DNA of 64,000 bases from Drosophila miranda. Taxonomy: Eukaryota; Arthropoda; Insecta; Diptera; Drosophilidae. The translations under genes and the position numbers were made by a program. The notes beneath the pieces were generated by a model. The model ran no database searches, was not told where the DNA came from, and worked only from the letters and a program-made list of their open reading frames with translations. The stretch's first letter is position 1. Every line of letters starts with the position of its first letter. The stretch lies in contig NC_046675.1 of assembly GCF_003369915.1 (NCBI RefSeq), positions 1,426,001 to 1,490,000 of the forward strand, read 5' to 3'. Of the stretch, positions 46,469-60,587 are shown in pieces.

Positions 46469-48467
46469 CTACTTCAGCATCTCGGCATAGAACTTTCTGT
46501 GCTTGAACTTAATTTTCAGCACACAGCTGCAATTAATTTATGCAAGATGATTTAAGTGGGCGACAAAATGATCCAATCATACTCACCCAATCAGAATAAA
46601 CGATATCATGTTGAGCGCCGCGCTGAGGAAGTTGAATCCACCCGGATTGCTGGCCAGGGAGCCCTTGTAGATAGCCGTGTACAGGGGTGCGGCCACTGCA
46701 TTCAAATTGTAATGGATAGGGATAACGCTTAGGGGGGAAAATCACTCACCAAAGGGTGCCACCGATTGAACAATGTTGCCAATTGCAAAAAGTTTACCTG
46801 CAATGCAAGATTTTCTAGTTCACTTGGAATGAGGGTACGTTTTTCATACCCGTGTCAGAGGCTGGAACTATATTGGAGATTATGGTGCGACACATGGGGC
46901 CCTGAATGGAGCGAAAGACTCCGAGAACCACCGACAGATATAAGTGCCAGGGCAGGAAAGCAAAGCCCTTGGCCAGACTGCTGAGGATCTCCGAGATGTC
47001 AGAGAGTAGGGCCAATGCAACCACAGATAGACCAAAGATCTGGAAGAAGAGTGAAAATACTCAATACCAAGGGGCTTTCTTGGGCGAAACCTATACCTTT
47101 TTAAAAATAAGAAAGCCTAAGAGAACTCCTATTAGAGGCACCGATTGACTGACTGTCTCAAAGATGGTGTACTCGCGAACAGTCAGGTGAAACTGTTGAC
47201 GCACATACAGATACATCACAGTCATAACGCCATCTGAGGAGACACCGTATCAATCATTCTCGTAGATCTCGTAGTCAGATGCCAGGGAAACACTTACCGC
47301 CCACAAAGATGGAGACACAGCCAGCCAACGTCACCAGCCAAATGATGGTATGGGCATTATTCTCCCTCCGCTTGAAGCAGGTACTGAACATATCCTTGAC
47401 GTGTTTCAGACTGAATAAACCAGGTTCGCTCTCCCCTTGGTCCTGGGGCTTCTCGGGTGGTTTATCAGCCTTCTCGGATACGTTCAGCTGCTGGTCAGAG
47501 ATGGTGATGGTCACAGCCGCATCCTTTTGTTTCTCTGGGACATCCTCATCATCCTGCCGCATGCTCAGGCTCTCGGGCAAATAGAAAATTACGAAGAGTG
47601 TGGTCAAGACGAGCATCAAACAGGAGAGACTCTGCACGAAGGCAGCACTGGTGGCGGCATAGACAAAGCTGGAGAGGAGCGAACCGCTAGTGAGGGCCAC
47701 AAACATAACCAGCTCCATGAACATCATTCTGGGGATAGGGAGATACTAGAAACCCTTTAAGGTGTTGCGTTAGTGTGGTATTCACCTATAGGGCCTCGTT
47801 TTAATATCCGATGTGTCCGATATGAAGCAAGAGGCGGCCACCGAAAACACGCACATGCCCCCAAGCAAGGAGTGCGGCACTGCGGCCAGAGTGTACCACC
47901 ACGGATTGACCATATAGTAGCTGGACATCCAGCAAATAGTCGATGAGATGAGGGAAGAGGCAGAAAAGCCAATCATGGATACTATCAGCAGGGGCTTGCG
48001 TCCGTAGTGATCCGACCAGGAGCCTATAAAGAGTCCACAGATTGCAGGAACAATGCTCTCGAAGAGGGTGCGGATTAGGAACATGTTGGCCACGTACGAT
48101 TGCAGCTCTGTTTCGATGGCCTGCCAGAACGGGGAGAGTACTATACATCAAAATTCTTAGGATAGTATTTATCTTTGCATCACTTGTATCTCTGTTGAGG
48201 CGTTTTTGCTATCCAAAAGCTTACAGTCCGTCTCGTTGTATCGAAAGGTCACTGTGCAGGTCTGGTAGATCAGCTGATTGCGCATGATTGTTCCTGGGGG
48301 GTTTAGGGATTCTCCTATACAATCTGTTCGGCATTGACAAAATGTGGCTCACCTGACAACATGTGCGAGAAGATCAGCATAAACACGACGGGCTCTACAT
48401 AGAACATATTGAAGATACGTCCCCATTTCAGACTCTTCAGTTGTGCCAGCGATGCCTTCTCTACCAT
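46469..48467 (-). CDS. SLC46-like major facilitator superfamily transporter
   Basis: Nine coding exons: 48467-48353, 48293-48184, 48120-47786, 47728-47298, 47233-47097, 47039-46850, 46797-46750, 46695-46587 and 46526-46469, giving 510 residues. All phases match and the introns are mostly 50-75 bp. The protein has about twelve hydrophobic segments in two sets. The first extracellular loop holds NQLIYQTCTVT and NETDC with glycosylation sites. The MFS loop motif is SDHYGRKPLL. A hydrophilic central loop, about residues 243-307, is rich in Asp, Glu and Lys. In the second half SDTGKLFAIGNIVQSVAPF resembles the SLC46 TM10-11 region. The SLC46 family includes the proton-coupled folate transporter and fly transporters of unknown cargo at the plasma or lysosomal membrane; some relatives carry bacterial muropeptides. 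The substrate is not deducible. I recall paralogs of this type at melanogaster 100A (CG15553 group), but the exact ortholog is unsure. Confidence 0.92.
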
Positions 48468-51400
48468 TTTCGCAGGGTATATATTTTATAATCAATTAAA
48501 ATAGTCAGAGATTCAACTCTCAATCTGATAACTCTTTATGTAATTTGTTATTCAACCTTCAGCAGAAATGTATCCACACGTTTATTCTGATCACAGCCGA
48601 TTATTAATTATTGAGCTGGACTCCTCGCTTCGCTGGTTCCACAATTTACTCAGGCGACACGGAAGCAGCAACAGAATCAGAATCCACAGCGGGAACGCGA
48701 CAATTTTTGGGTCGATTTCGGTGGGTTTTCAAACACGAAATGAGCAGCCAGCTCGCCATTCGCACGTTTATATAGTTTCGCAAACCTATTAGAATTTAGG
48801 CGATTTTTATGGGGTTTTTCGTGCTGTAATTGCAGTCTCTTTACCATTTCCAAGCGTGTATCTACTGTTAAACAGACAGTATGCAATTTATTTGCTGATA
48901 TGTAAGCTATGTGAAATCCAAGCACATAACTTTCACACTTTTCAGTCCAGGGCTCTGCACTTAACCCTTTACCCCTTAACCCTTAACCCCTGATGGGGAA
49001 ACTTTTCTGGTGGCATGAGGCCCACCCTCACAAAATTGAGTAAAAGTGTTTTGTAGTCAGGCCGCGCCCAAACGAGCGGCAACTTTTCCTGGGTAAATTA
49101 CAGGCGAACACTTCTGGGAACTCCCTCGTTCTCCCTCCGGGTCTTGTTTCACGCTTTTCCACTATTTTCCCCTTTATTGCACAGCATGAAATATGCATAA
49201 AGATTTTAAGTTTCGAAAAAGAAAAAAACTCGGGAAGAACCGCGAGACAATGATACACGGTACTACAAAATCGTCTGAAATTTGATGTATAGGTATTAAA
49301 AAGCACAAGCCTGCACCTATGGGTCAAACAAATGGTCTTACTTTGCTTCCTCTAGTAGGAACGTTACATACACTTACTCAAGCTCAATATACCCTTCAAC
49401 TGTGAGTACTCTGTATAAAAAGGGGAGAACAGTTTACCAAATAATTTGATAATTATGTCTGAAGCTTGGCTTCTTCTTGCAGCACAAAGTGGTGCTCGTT
49501 TGCTGGTTGTTTTTATGAACTGCCTGGGCTGGCCTGGCATGGTTGCAATGTTCTCAAACAAAAGATAGAAAAATAGAGTCGGAGATACGGAGATGCACTG
49601 CAGCTTTGTTCTCTTTCGAGCGCATCACGCATACGCCGAGTATGCCGGGGCCTTTGTTAACAAGCTAATTGTAAACTCTTCCGCTCGGCGTTTCGTTTTA
49701 TTGTTGTGTGTCCCGGACTCGAACAGAACAAAAGAACAATATTAAAGTCCCGGACTGGAAGATGCGAATGCCCCAAAGAGGAGGAGTTGAGTTCACAGTT
49801 GAGGCACATGCTAAGTTCATGCCACTATTGTCTTAGATGGCATTGCGCAACATGCAACTGGAATACTGGAATGGGGCAACAACACTGTTGGCGATGTGTG
49901 CGGCCTTTGTGCTGTTGACACAGAACCCACGACAACGGCAACTTGTGCAAACTCGGGCGTAAATTAAAAAACAAAAAAGAGACAAAGCAGCGAGAAGAAG
50001 GGTAAGAAGGAAAAAATACCAGCCAAAAAAAACATAAAAGGCCAGAAAAGTTGAGCGGACGAAAAGCAATTTCTTGAACGCAGCACGTGCACAAATTCAT
50101 TTCGGTTTGCCTTAATTATTCCGAGATGAAATGGCAGAAGTACACCCAAATCTGTGGCCCCTGGCTCGACAATTGTTGAAGCTGCTACGTTCCACGAATC
50201 GTATTCCCCCGGCTCTTATTGAGAGAAACGTAAACCAATACATATTTCAGCAGGGGCACACAGCCTGTTCAATTGGTTTCTTTCATCGGGAATACAGTGT
50301 GTATCCCATGATGCTACCGAGCCTTCTGTGGCTCGATCCGAAGTGCGTCGGTGGAATAGTTGTAGTCCGACAACAGCGCTAGTTTCACTTTTAGCCTTAC
50401 TTCTGGTGTTTCATCTGCTGATGACTTATGAATGTTCTGCTTAGTAAATTTACTTTTCTCGACACGATAACCACCACCTTCTTAGTAGACACTCCAATAG
50501 CTAGTGGAACTGGGGATGCTGCAGCACAGATAAGATCGGGCGATAGAAGAAAACAAAAGATAAGATGCGGCTGCAAGTGGTATTAAAGGTGTTTATCTGT
50601 TGACTAGAAGATTAACAATTTAATTAAATTATTTACAGTGAATATTTGTGCTTGAACAATACCTATGTACATATCAGTACATAAAGAATAGTAGTAGCAC
50701 TTTAAAGATATAAATTTTCCATCAGCAGCTTATTATCACCCTTTAATATTGGGTAAGCCCACCGGTTGCGACAATTTTCAATTGCCTTTTTGCCAATTAA
50801 AATATTAAAAAATATTCCTTTGATGCGGGCAGCCTTTATTATGTCAAGTGTCCTTTGCAATTAGGCCGGCAGGGGCTTAGCGGCCTTAAAGTTTTTGATC
50901 CGCTTTAAGCCGCCACAGCTGCTGGCCATTCCGGTTGATGATAAATTTTCATTCTATCGATGCTCATTGCTGGATGCTCGATGGCTCTAATTGGCCGCCA
51001 GGACAGAAGACCATGTGGTTGAGCATGGAGATGGGCTTTTCATGCCACTTCTTCTTTCGCCTGGTTTTGGCACATTGTTGAACATTTCGAGTGCGACGAG
51101 CTTTGCGGCCAGTTTGCAGCCATAAAACTGCCAGCCCCATTTTGCGGTGGCATTAGTTTTTGGCAGTTTTAATTGCCTGGTCAGGGTCCGGCCTTTTGGC
51201 TACTGTAACGATGGCCTGGTTTAGCGCTGCATTTCTGTATTTTATTCGCCACAGTGTTGCCGCCATTACTCAACTATGAATGCCATATGGTCGTTATGTA
51301 ATTGCCAAACAAATTAGAGCATTCATTGCCTAATCTCTTAGTCAACTCTAGATCTAATACTCCCTTTCATTCCAGATATTTTCCATAAAATTTAGCTCCC

Positions 51401-53669
51401 ACATACAGAAGCGGCGAGGTTTCTTCTGTTTTGTGCGAAATGTTTTTGACAAATTTCCGCACATCAAACGAATCTGTTATGAGCGTTTTCACAATTTTTG
51501 GCACATTACACCCACATGCCACAGCCACAGGCAGCATCCCAGTGCCCACTGGAGCCCACTGTTGCCCATTAGTCAGGGCAAATGTAGTAGAAACATATGG
51601 GTATCCCCGCTCTATACGAGGGAGGCAGTGCATTATTCGGGGGAAAATTAATGAACTCATGATGTAGACATGTCTCACTCGGATTACACACATTCCTCAC
51701 GGCGCTGGAGTGGAGTTGGGGCTTAGGCAGGAGTCCTGGGCACATGACTCTCTTTCTTTGTTTCCCATTTGCATGTCTCGCTGCAATTTGCAGTTTCCCC
51801 GCTCGACTGGCATGGGACAAATGCGATAAATATTTGATAAAGAACCTTTCTGCATCTCTTTGGTTCACTGACTCCACGGGGCGTCGCAAATTACGTTGAA
51901 TTTCTCTCATTTATTTTCCATTTATGTGCTGAAAAACTTCCATAATCATAACTCTGTCCTGGCTTGCCATTGGTGCTGCCACGCTGCTGCCTCCACGAAT
52001 TTCCAAGAGTTTTCTATACTTTGGCGCGCCATGGAATGGAAAATCAATACATATTTATGGGTTCATGTTGTGGGTGCACGTACGAAATACCAGGCAGGGC
52101 AACACTTACTACGGCTATGCGGCATACATAAGGAATACTCTTGGCTGGCTGGATGGCCAGCTGGCCATTTGCACGTATCGATTCATAAAAAATCTTCAAC
52201 CAATAGTTGCACATGTCCTGTCGAGTTACCCGTTCGGGTGTGCTTGGGAATGAAGGCGAAAAAAAGAGGAGAATTCCAAAGGTGAAAGCGCATTGGGGTA
52301 GTAACCAGAAAAGGGACAAAAAGAGACCAGATAGATGTTTAATCGAATTAGTTCCTCTAAATGAACTAATAAATAACAGACATGGTATCCAGTCCAATCA
52401 TTCTTGCCCCTTTCATGTACTCCCTAAACTACATAACTTGCTCTTTTTTCATTAATCTGCTATTCAAGCAATTCATTATTTATCTACAATCAGTTTCCAT
52501 ATGTCCAATAAATGAGGTTTGCAGGGCTTTCGCACAGATACAGTTACAGATCCAGGAGTTCCTGTGAGCGGTAGCTCCCCCGTTGACGGTAAGCGGCTCA
52601 AGAGCTCCCACTTGTGAATGCAATTTGCTGCAGCAAATGGATTTGGAATGGCCCCCACACCCCACCCACTCACCCACACAGCAGTTGCCACTAAGCCAGA
52701 TCACAACGACAGCCAATGGCATTAGAAAACAACTAATTTAAAATGTAATTTTATAAGGGGAATGAAAGCGAAAAAGACTATGTCTAAGGCGAGACTTTGA
52801 TGGAAAACTTTTGGAGCAAGGGCCAAGTCCCAATTGAGCGTAGCTTCAATTTATATTCACTTCATTCCACTCCACATCATTTCACTTAGTTTTCGAGTGA
52901 ATGAAATCGAAATCAAAGCAAACATTCAGTCTATCGGTGCCTCGAGCTTGTTTAAATTTTTATGGCCTCAACACTTACCAGGTGCTCAGCAGTTCCTGGC
53001 AGTCGTTCCCGAGTCAAAGTCAGTGAAGTTTAGGAATGAATGAATGAATGAAAGAACGAAGCCTTGCAATGGCAAATCAAAATGCACTTTTCCTCCTCCC
53101 AGCTCCCGGTTCCTGGCTCCTGGCTTCTGTTTCTGGTTCAGCTTTCACTCTCATTGTCTCTGAATTTGAATTCAAACTAGTTTTCCTTCACATTTCCTTT
53201 TCACATTTTTGATTGATTGCAATTGATATATATTTGTATGTACATATTTATGTATGTGTGTACAGGAGGATGTTCAGTGTGTTGTGAGAGAGTGGAAAAG
53301 TCTGCTTTGAAATGGTTACTCTTGAGTGAAATACCGATTGAATCTGAGATACCTGCCATAGATAGGTCGTCGACAGCTCGTCCAAAAACAGATCATTCTC
53401 AAGAAGAAGAAAGCATATGTTGAAATCTGATGAATGATTTATGTTAAAATACTAACAATAAAAGGACCTGGGATTGGACCTGTGATTCTTTACGAATCCA
53501 TAGAAATCGAACGTGATGTTGTAGAGGAAAGGCTTGTGGTAAACAGAGAAGAGAGTAGTTGAAGAACATGTGCTTATATTATTTCTATTGACCTTTGCCC
53601 AGCGTTTTATCGAAAATGCACAAATAATGATTGGCCTTTAAAATTAAACAATTTTAACTGCGTGCTGAC

Positions 53670-53697
53670 GAGCAAATCTTGATAAGATCATTTGCTC
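53670..53697. other. Short perfect inverted repeat (hairpin)
   Basis: GAGCAAAT at 53670-53677 and ATTTGCTC at 53690-53697 form an 8-bp stem around a 12-nt centre that itself contains GATAAGATC, with GATA words on both strands. Confidence 0.6.
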
Positions 53698-54765
53698 TAA
53701 GATACCAGTAATCATTTATTGTGGATGCCTTTGTTAGTACCATTAAAACCACAATCAAATATCATTTATCACGAATGTGCAGCAAATATTTTTACCACAG
53801 CACTGTTTCTGTCGCAGGCAAACCAGTGTGTTTCCAGTAAGTAAACGCCCTCAGTAAATGGAAGGACATCGATACATATATATATGTAGTACAAAAAGTG
53901 TGATACTTGTCCAAATAAACTGTTGATAATATTGTCCATTCATTGCTTAACCACAGCTCGGTGATTTGCAAAAGATGCTGTTGCCTTATTCAAAATAACA
54001 TCTTCCTGAATGACAAAATTGTATTAAGAGCACAGAAATTCCGTCTGGACTTTAATCAGCCGCTGAAGGCTCGGCTTAATTGCTACCCAGCCAAATCGTT
54101 CAGAATGTCAATGCGCACACAATGTCCTTAGAAATCGCTATATCGTATGAGGGTCTAAGCCCGCCCATTGATAAGAGCCGGCCGGCTGGGTCGTGTGTCA
54201 AATCCAACGAAAGGCAATTTGATTTAGGGCCTTCTCCGCAGACTAATGCGGATTGAGGTCGCCTACAAAATGCCTATGATGGAGAGTCGTTCGGCATTAG
54301 AGAGCCCAGTGGGTGTGCCTGTGGGTGTGGTCGGGAGTTTCCTTTGAGATGATGCGGTAAGACTTTCAAATGTAGAAACACAATGCCGACGAGCGAGTTA
54401 AATATGTTTTTGTGGTATTGTTCGACTCGTAAATACAGCGGCCTTTAAGCCATTTTGGGGACCCTTTGCATTTGCATACGCCATTAAATATGCACAGCAC
54501 ACTGATTCCCCGGCCAATCCCAATCCTCTCCACAAAAACGGACGACAATAAAATGACCTATACTATAGATATACATATATATGTATTTATCTCCGGTTGT
54601 CAGCAACAAAAGGAGCCTCACTAAATGGCAACATCAAACCGAACAAAATGAAGGGTCCTTGGTGGTAGGTGGATGGGTGGGTGGCATGGTTCCTGGCTTT
54701 TCTTATCGCCAGGTAAAAGGAGCCAAGTCAGCGCCTTTTGTTTCTGATAAATGACTGCCATTTGC

Positions 54766-54790
54766 GGCCCAGGCCCAGGCCCAGGCCCAG
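54766..54790. repeat. GGCCCA 6-bp array
   Basis: Four perfect 6-bp units, followed by degenerate CCCCAG units to about 54817. Confidence 0.88.
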
Positions 54791-57700
54791 TGCCAGACCC
54801 AGCCCCAGCCCCAGACCATGCAAATCTATTCCGCAATAGACATTTGTCACGACTTCGATTCAGGACCACAACACGGCACTCGATATAATTGAAATTGTGT
54901 GCAATAAATGGAAATGACTTTGTCATTATTTGATGAACATGCGGACATGAACTTACGGACATAATCGCCCTTCCATTTGCCTAATTGGACTGCACTGTCC
55001 GTCCGTTCTATGGCGTGGCTATCAGTGCCCTTGCAGGCCTTTGCAGTTGCTTCCCAATCGAATGCTTCCCATTCAAATTGTCTGTCATTTCCACTCATTT
55101 CCATTTGGCCGCTTCATCCGTGGCCATCCACGTTAATCAATACTGTTTAGAGCCAGACCAGATCTGTTTATTGAAATGTCATCGGGGCGGCGCTTCAGTT
55201 GACAGTTTTATGGGCGCCTAATGGCCGCCTGCGGAATTCGCTCTGTCAGGTAATGGCATTGGGTCCGGAGTGCGGATGGCTGCTGATGCTTCGCCGGACT
55301 CGAAGCAAATACTCAGATCATCAGGGCTGTGTTCCTGGTTAATTATCCCGAGAACGAGTAAGCGTACGCGTACTCGTGCATTTGCATATTAATTGGAATT
55401 TCTGCTATTTGAGGAGCCACAAATTGTTGGTTTATTTATAAGTGAAAGCCAACACAGCCGCGGGCTACATTTGCAGGAGTTGCCATGGCAATTGAAAAGT
55501 CAATCTTTCTTTGGCGTGAAAAAGAGAATTGTCCTGCCCCTGCGTATCCTGAATTATTTATGCGGCTTTTGGGCTGCGGTTGAGTGAGTGTTCTGCAAAC
55601 GTCGTGTGCTCTGCTGTGATGCTGTCAAAGCGAAAATCGACAGATGATTTTCCTTGTACTCCATTCATTTCAGCTTTTGCGCGATTTTCACGCAACATTA
55701 AGTGCTTTCCCACTCTCTCGCCCTCCCCCTACATTTCCCATTTGAATCACAATGAGAAAGCAGGGGGTCGGAGGATGTCAGTCGGCAGGTGACAGATTCA
55801 GAGTTTAACCTTTGGGCCTCCAATTTATTTCCGTGCTGCCAGCTGCCAGCTGCTGCTGCAACGTGGGACCCATAATAGGATATTGACCAAACAGGCCACC
55901 GCTGACACTGCCGTGCCGTGTGTCGTGACCTGTGGCAGTTTCAGCAAAATATTTTGTATAAAAATAGCTCCCCCGATGTACTCCACACAAATATATATAG
56001 AAGTATATGTCATAAAGTGTTGATGGGCAATTAAAACGTGGACAGTGCGAGCTTAGGCCAACCTGCAAGCCAAATTGAAATGCCACACATCGAGAGCCGC
56101 AAATCCGGGCTTAGCTTTTGAATCGAGTGCAATCAGGTTAAGTGTCCTACGCTTCCGCTTCCGCTTGCGTTGGTGTTTCCTTTTGCCACACTGGCGGCAC
56201 AGTGCTACCTCTTTCCGATCATGAGAAACGAGCGTCATCTGGGATAAGTCTTCGATCCATTTCAGAGCACAATCACAAGGCAGATTGTGTGAAACATCTA
56301 TCAATGATTGGCGGGGAGGGCTTTGATTCTCAGAGAGAAAATTCCCAAAGGCTCTGCACCAGTGTGGCCACTGGGCACCTGCATTGTATTCGTATTGCGC
56401 ATTCTGTATGCCGTCTTTTGTGTTGTTCCGCATTGTGCATTGTGTTTGCATTCCCACTGTCACTGGCATTGTCAGCACTGGGATCAGGATCAGACTGTCA
56501 GAGCTTCAGGAACAGGAGCGAAGCAGGACCAAGGCAGAGTTCAATTGTGTGGAGAACTGAATGTGTGTATGTGTATAGAGTGCAAGTGACGCCGAGGACA
56601 AATGGAAACGAATTGGTTTTACAATGCACACTTTCGCATCCAGCAAATCCTATTTGGCACTCTTTTTGCAGGGCTTTTTGGTTGGGCCCAGAGGCAGAGA
56701 CCTGCAAGATTTATATGTGCCACTAATTTCTGGTTTCGACACAGACACCTACTACCACTCGCACTCCCACTTCCACTGCCTCTCCATCAATCCACTATTC
56801 GTGTCCACTCACATGGCAGCCAGACCCCAAAAACAATTCAAACAACTTTTCATTTCGAGCTCTGGCTCTGGCTTTTCGCAAGCTGGTTGGTTTCGTCGCA
56901 ACAGACATGTCGAAAAAAATCAATATTTGCATGCGGCTGCTGCTGCTGCTGCTCTGTGGCTGTGGCTTTCAGTTAAATGGGCAAACAACTGAACCAAAAT
57001 GAATCTCCCCAGAACACACGATACTCGGCACACGAGGCAGACAGCCACAACCCAAGGCAGTACATAACAAAATAGTGGAGTGCATCGAAAGCGCAAAAGA
57101 TTCCTTTTTTTCCTTTTTCCATTTGTCCTTAACCTTCCCTTTTTTCGGAGGGGATTTGGATTTAGAACTGATTTTTGTAAGCCATTGGAACTGAAAGATC
57201 TGCTAGGGTGTTAAAAGCTTCGAATCCATTATTTTTGGCCATTTTTTACTCTGTTTGGTCAGGCAGAGGGAAAAGTTCGACTTTGGGCTTGGCATGCATG
57301 TCGTATTCGTAATGTGGGCAAATTAAGTTGCCAAAAAAGCATAAACTAAACTGAAATTGAGAAGAGTAGAGTGCGACTGGATGATAGTGGTAGCTAGTGG
57401 CAGCTAGTGGTTATGCCAAAGTATGTGTTTTCTGATTTTCTGGCTTTTCTGGCTTCAGACAGCAGACAGATGCCACACTGATTCGCATTGCCATTCGCAT
57501 TGTCATGTGACCGAGTCAAAGGGCGTAAAGGTGCTTAGAAATTAATGAAGCAAATGCTGTTACATTTTAGAGTGGGTATTCATAAAAAGGGTTGACATTG
57601 TGAAAGTGCTACCTGTCACAGAGAGAGATGGAGAGAGAGAGAGTGCCACCGCACCGATGTCGCTCGGTCTGACATTAGCATTTTGTTTTTTGCCCCCCCG

Positions 57701-58302
57701 ACGAAATAGCCATATGGCAGACGTATACAGCAGGAGGAATTCAAGTGGATCTGTGCATTTGCATATGTTGTGGATTTGTGTATCTAAGAAAGTGTATGCA
57801 TGTGCTGTAGTCATTCCAACGTGGATGGATATCATAGAGGCAAGGCAGCTGGCTAATTTATGGAAATTTTTGTACCCTGACATATGCAATGGAATACCAA
57901 GTCAAAATATGAATAGAAAAGGAACCTGGTTTCCTGAAAAAGGAAGAGGTTGAAACACACGCACATAATTGAATCTAACTGAAAGCTCGTGAATCTTTGA
58001 GCGCCCTCAATTATTCAATATTTTGCCAGTAAACATAAATTTATTTATCTGTGAGAGAGGAAATTTACATATTTATGGTATTTTTCCACCATTTCGAATG
58101 CAATTTATCTGCGCTTTCATTTAATCTATTGTGTGTGTTTCCAAACAGTAATCAACTCTGACTGCAGTAGAGGGGGAGAGGGGGGCTCTGCATAATGCGG
58201 GTGCGAAAAAGTTGCTTCCTCCACACAGGACACGGACACGGACCGTGGAGCACATAAATTCCATTTTGCAGTTCAAATATGGAAAACTTTTGCATTCTTC
58301 CA

Positions 58303-58325
58303 CTGAACTCTGAACTCTGAACTCT
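58303..58325. repeat. 8-bp array (CTGAACTC-type)
   Basis: Nearly three perfect 8-bp units, seen directly. Confidence 0.85.
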
Positions 58326-58633
58326 CCCTCCCTCGCCTGAGAGTTATAAATTTGCAATATTTCACCATATTAAGTAATAGTTTGCCAGTTTGTCTGTTTG
58401 TGTGTTTGTCTGCTTGGCATTCATGAGCTTCTCCTCGTTCTGTCTGTCCGTCTGTTTGTCTGTCTGTGTTTCCAGGACGTATGCGGCAATAAAGGCGGCC
58501 ACTTGGGTATAATGAGTTTTATGCCGGAATTGTGCAAATAACGTTCATTGCATTACTTTGTCGAGTGGCACAGAGGGGCACGGCACGCCCCTTATGGCAG
58601 GCACTCTGTGTGGCACGGAACTTGTAGCTCCTC

Positions 58634-58657
58634 GTCCTGTCCTGTCCTGTCCTGTCT
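58634..58657. repeat. TCCTG 5-bp array
   Basis: Four to five perfect 5-bp units. Confidence 0.88.
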
Positions 58658-60563
58658 GTCTAATTAGCCAGCATCACGCGGGAAATGGAAAATGTCTGCT
58701 TAGCCTTTGGCCCGCCACTGGCACGGACCGTGATGCAGCACGGCACTGTGGCATGCAACAGCTGTCCGCTTAGCGTTGTTCTTATTGTATTTAAATGCTC
58801 GTAAAATGCAAAGCAAACAAGTGATAAAAGTTGGACAAACTCACACACGCACACGCAAACGCACACGCCATGCAGCTGCCATGAAGAGTGCCCCGTAATG
58901 TGGCAACATAAAAAACGCATCAACCGCTTGTAAAAGCTGCTGCTGCAGGGCACTCCGAGTGGGACCAGCCAGCAGCAAGCCCTGAGTCAGCAGAATTCTG
59001 TTTCTAGGGCTCTCTCTGGGAGCTGTGTAAATTAATTTCTCCAGCCATGCTGCATAATCGTACGGGGGCTATGTTCCGAGAAAATACTGAAATTTCGAAT
59101 TGTAATGGATGTGCTCGTCGTATCTCCTGGCCCCGTTCTTGCCGTGAATTTACGCAGGCCTTTATGCCTGCTGTTTTTCCATTAGCGAAAACTTTTTATG
59201 TCCGGAGAAGAGGGTACTCTCAGGATACTTCCTGCCGTGCACAAACCAAATACGCGGGCAATTAACCCTTTTTTCCGGCAATTAAGTCCCGTCTTTATGC
59301 CGCATTTTTTCCATTTTCTGTACATGTACTCCTCTCCACCGATGATAGCTCTTTTGATGTTTGCTTTACTGTTGTCAAGGAGTCGGAATGATATTAAATT
59401 TATATATTAAAATCGTCTGCAGGCAAGGTCAAATGGCATATAATTGGAGAACCATTTGCCCTGGGGTGCAATCAAAGTCTCCTCTTAATTGTTTCGTATG
59501 GACCACAAAAGCCGAATCACACATACGACATGTTGGCCGAATGGAAAAGCACTCCACTCCCCAGGCCAGGCTGTATATCAAAGTAAGTATCGACTTTAAG
59601 CGCAGTCCCACGTAGGCCCATAAATGTACACAGTAGACCCCATGCAGGAGTGAACTTTGTGAGTTATCAAACTTGTTTTGTGTTACAGAACGCTCTTCTT
59701 GTCCATGTCCACGTCCATGTACGTAGATGTAGGCGCATCAAATTGAAAATCTCTTTACGTGACCTCGCTGCAGGGCATGTCCTGGCCTTCGTTTTGCCAT
59801 CGTTAAGCATGCTACAAAATGCATGTGCAGCCGGCAAAAGTTTTCCCTGAGCCAGTCTGAAAGCTGATTTACGAACGCTTATTCTGACATTAGAGAACAG
59901 CTGAGACAAGCTGGGAGACGAGTAGAGATGGAGCCGCATCCCTAAGTGGACTTCTTTGTCTCCGTCAGAGTGGTTTTTCATTAAAAACATTCGCCCGGCA
60001 TTGTGGATGTCTTCTCTTCTCTTCTCAAGCACTTCATTTTGGCGCATCTCTCGGGCAAAAGTTTTCACTCACATCTCTCCGAAAGGAATGCGTAATTGAA
60101 AGCTTGTCCCAGTTTTTTCATCAGCAAAACCACACACAAAGATGCTCCTATGTGAATGTATGAATGGGCGGATGCTTTAAAGGATTCTTTTTGATAGAGA
60201 AAGAGAGATTGGGTTAATTTAATCAACTAAAGGCCATTCAACCCATTTCATTTCCCAGACAATTTCCGGTCCATGTTGAACGGAATTTCCAATCAATCGC
60301 TGGCGGACATACTCTCAAAATGTAATCCCATCCCACCCCACCCCCACCGATGCTTGGTTCAAGGGTAGCTTATGCAAATGCCGAGGCCTGCAGGGATTGC
60401 AGCCAGGACAACAAGAGTAGGAGTATGTGTATGCCACCGGGGCTAATCCTGTTAGAACTTGGAGCCAAACATTGTGCATCGTGTGTCAGGGTTTATGGGG
60501 CAACTGTTGCCTGGCCTGGCCCTCAGCTCGGAATGAAATTAGATGATGCTGGAACAGCAGCCG

Positions 60564-60587
60564 CAGCAGCAGCAGCAGCAGCAGCAG
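60564..60587. repeat. (CAG)n tract
   Basis: About eight CAG units. On the plus strand it falls in an open frame rich in Ala, but no gene is supported there. Confidence 0.85.
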
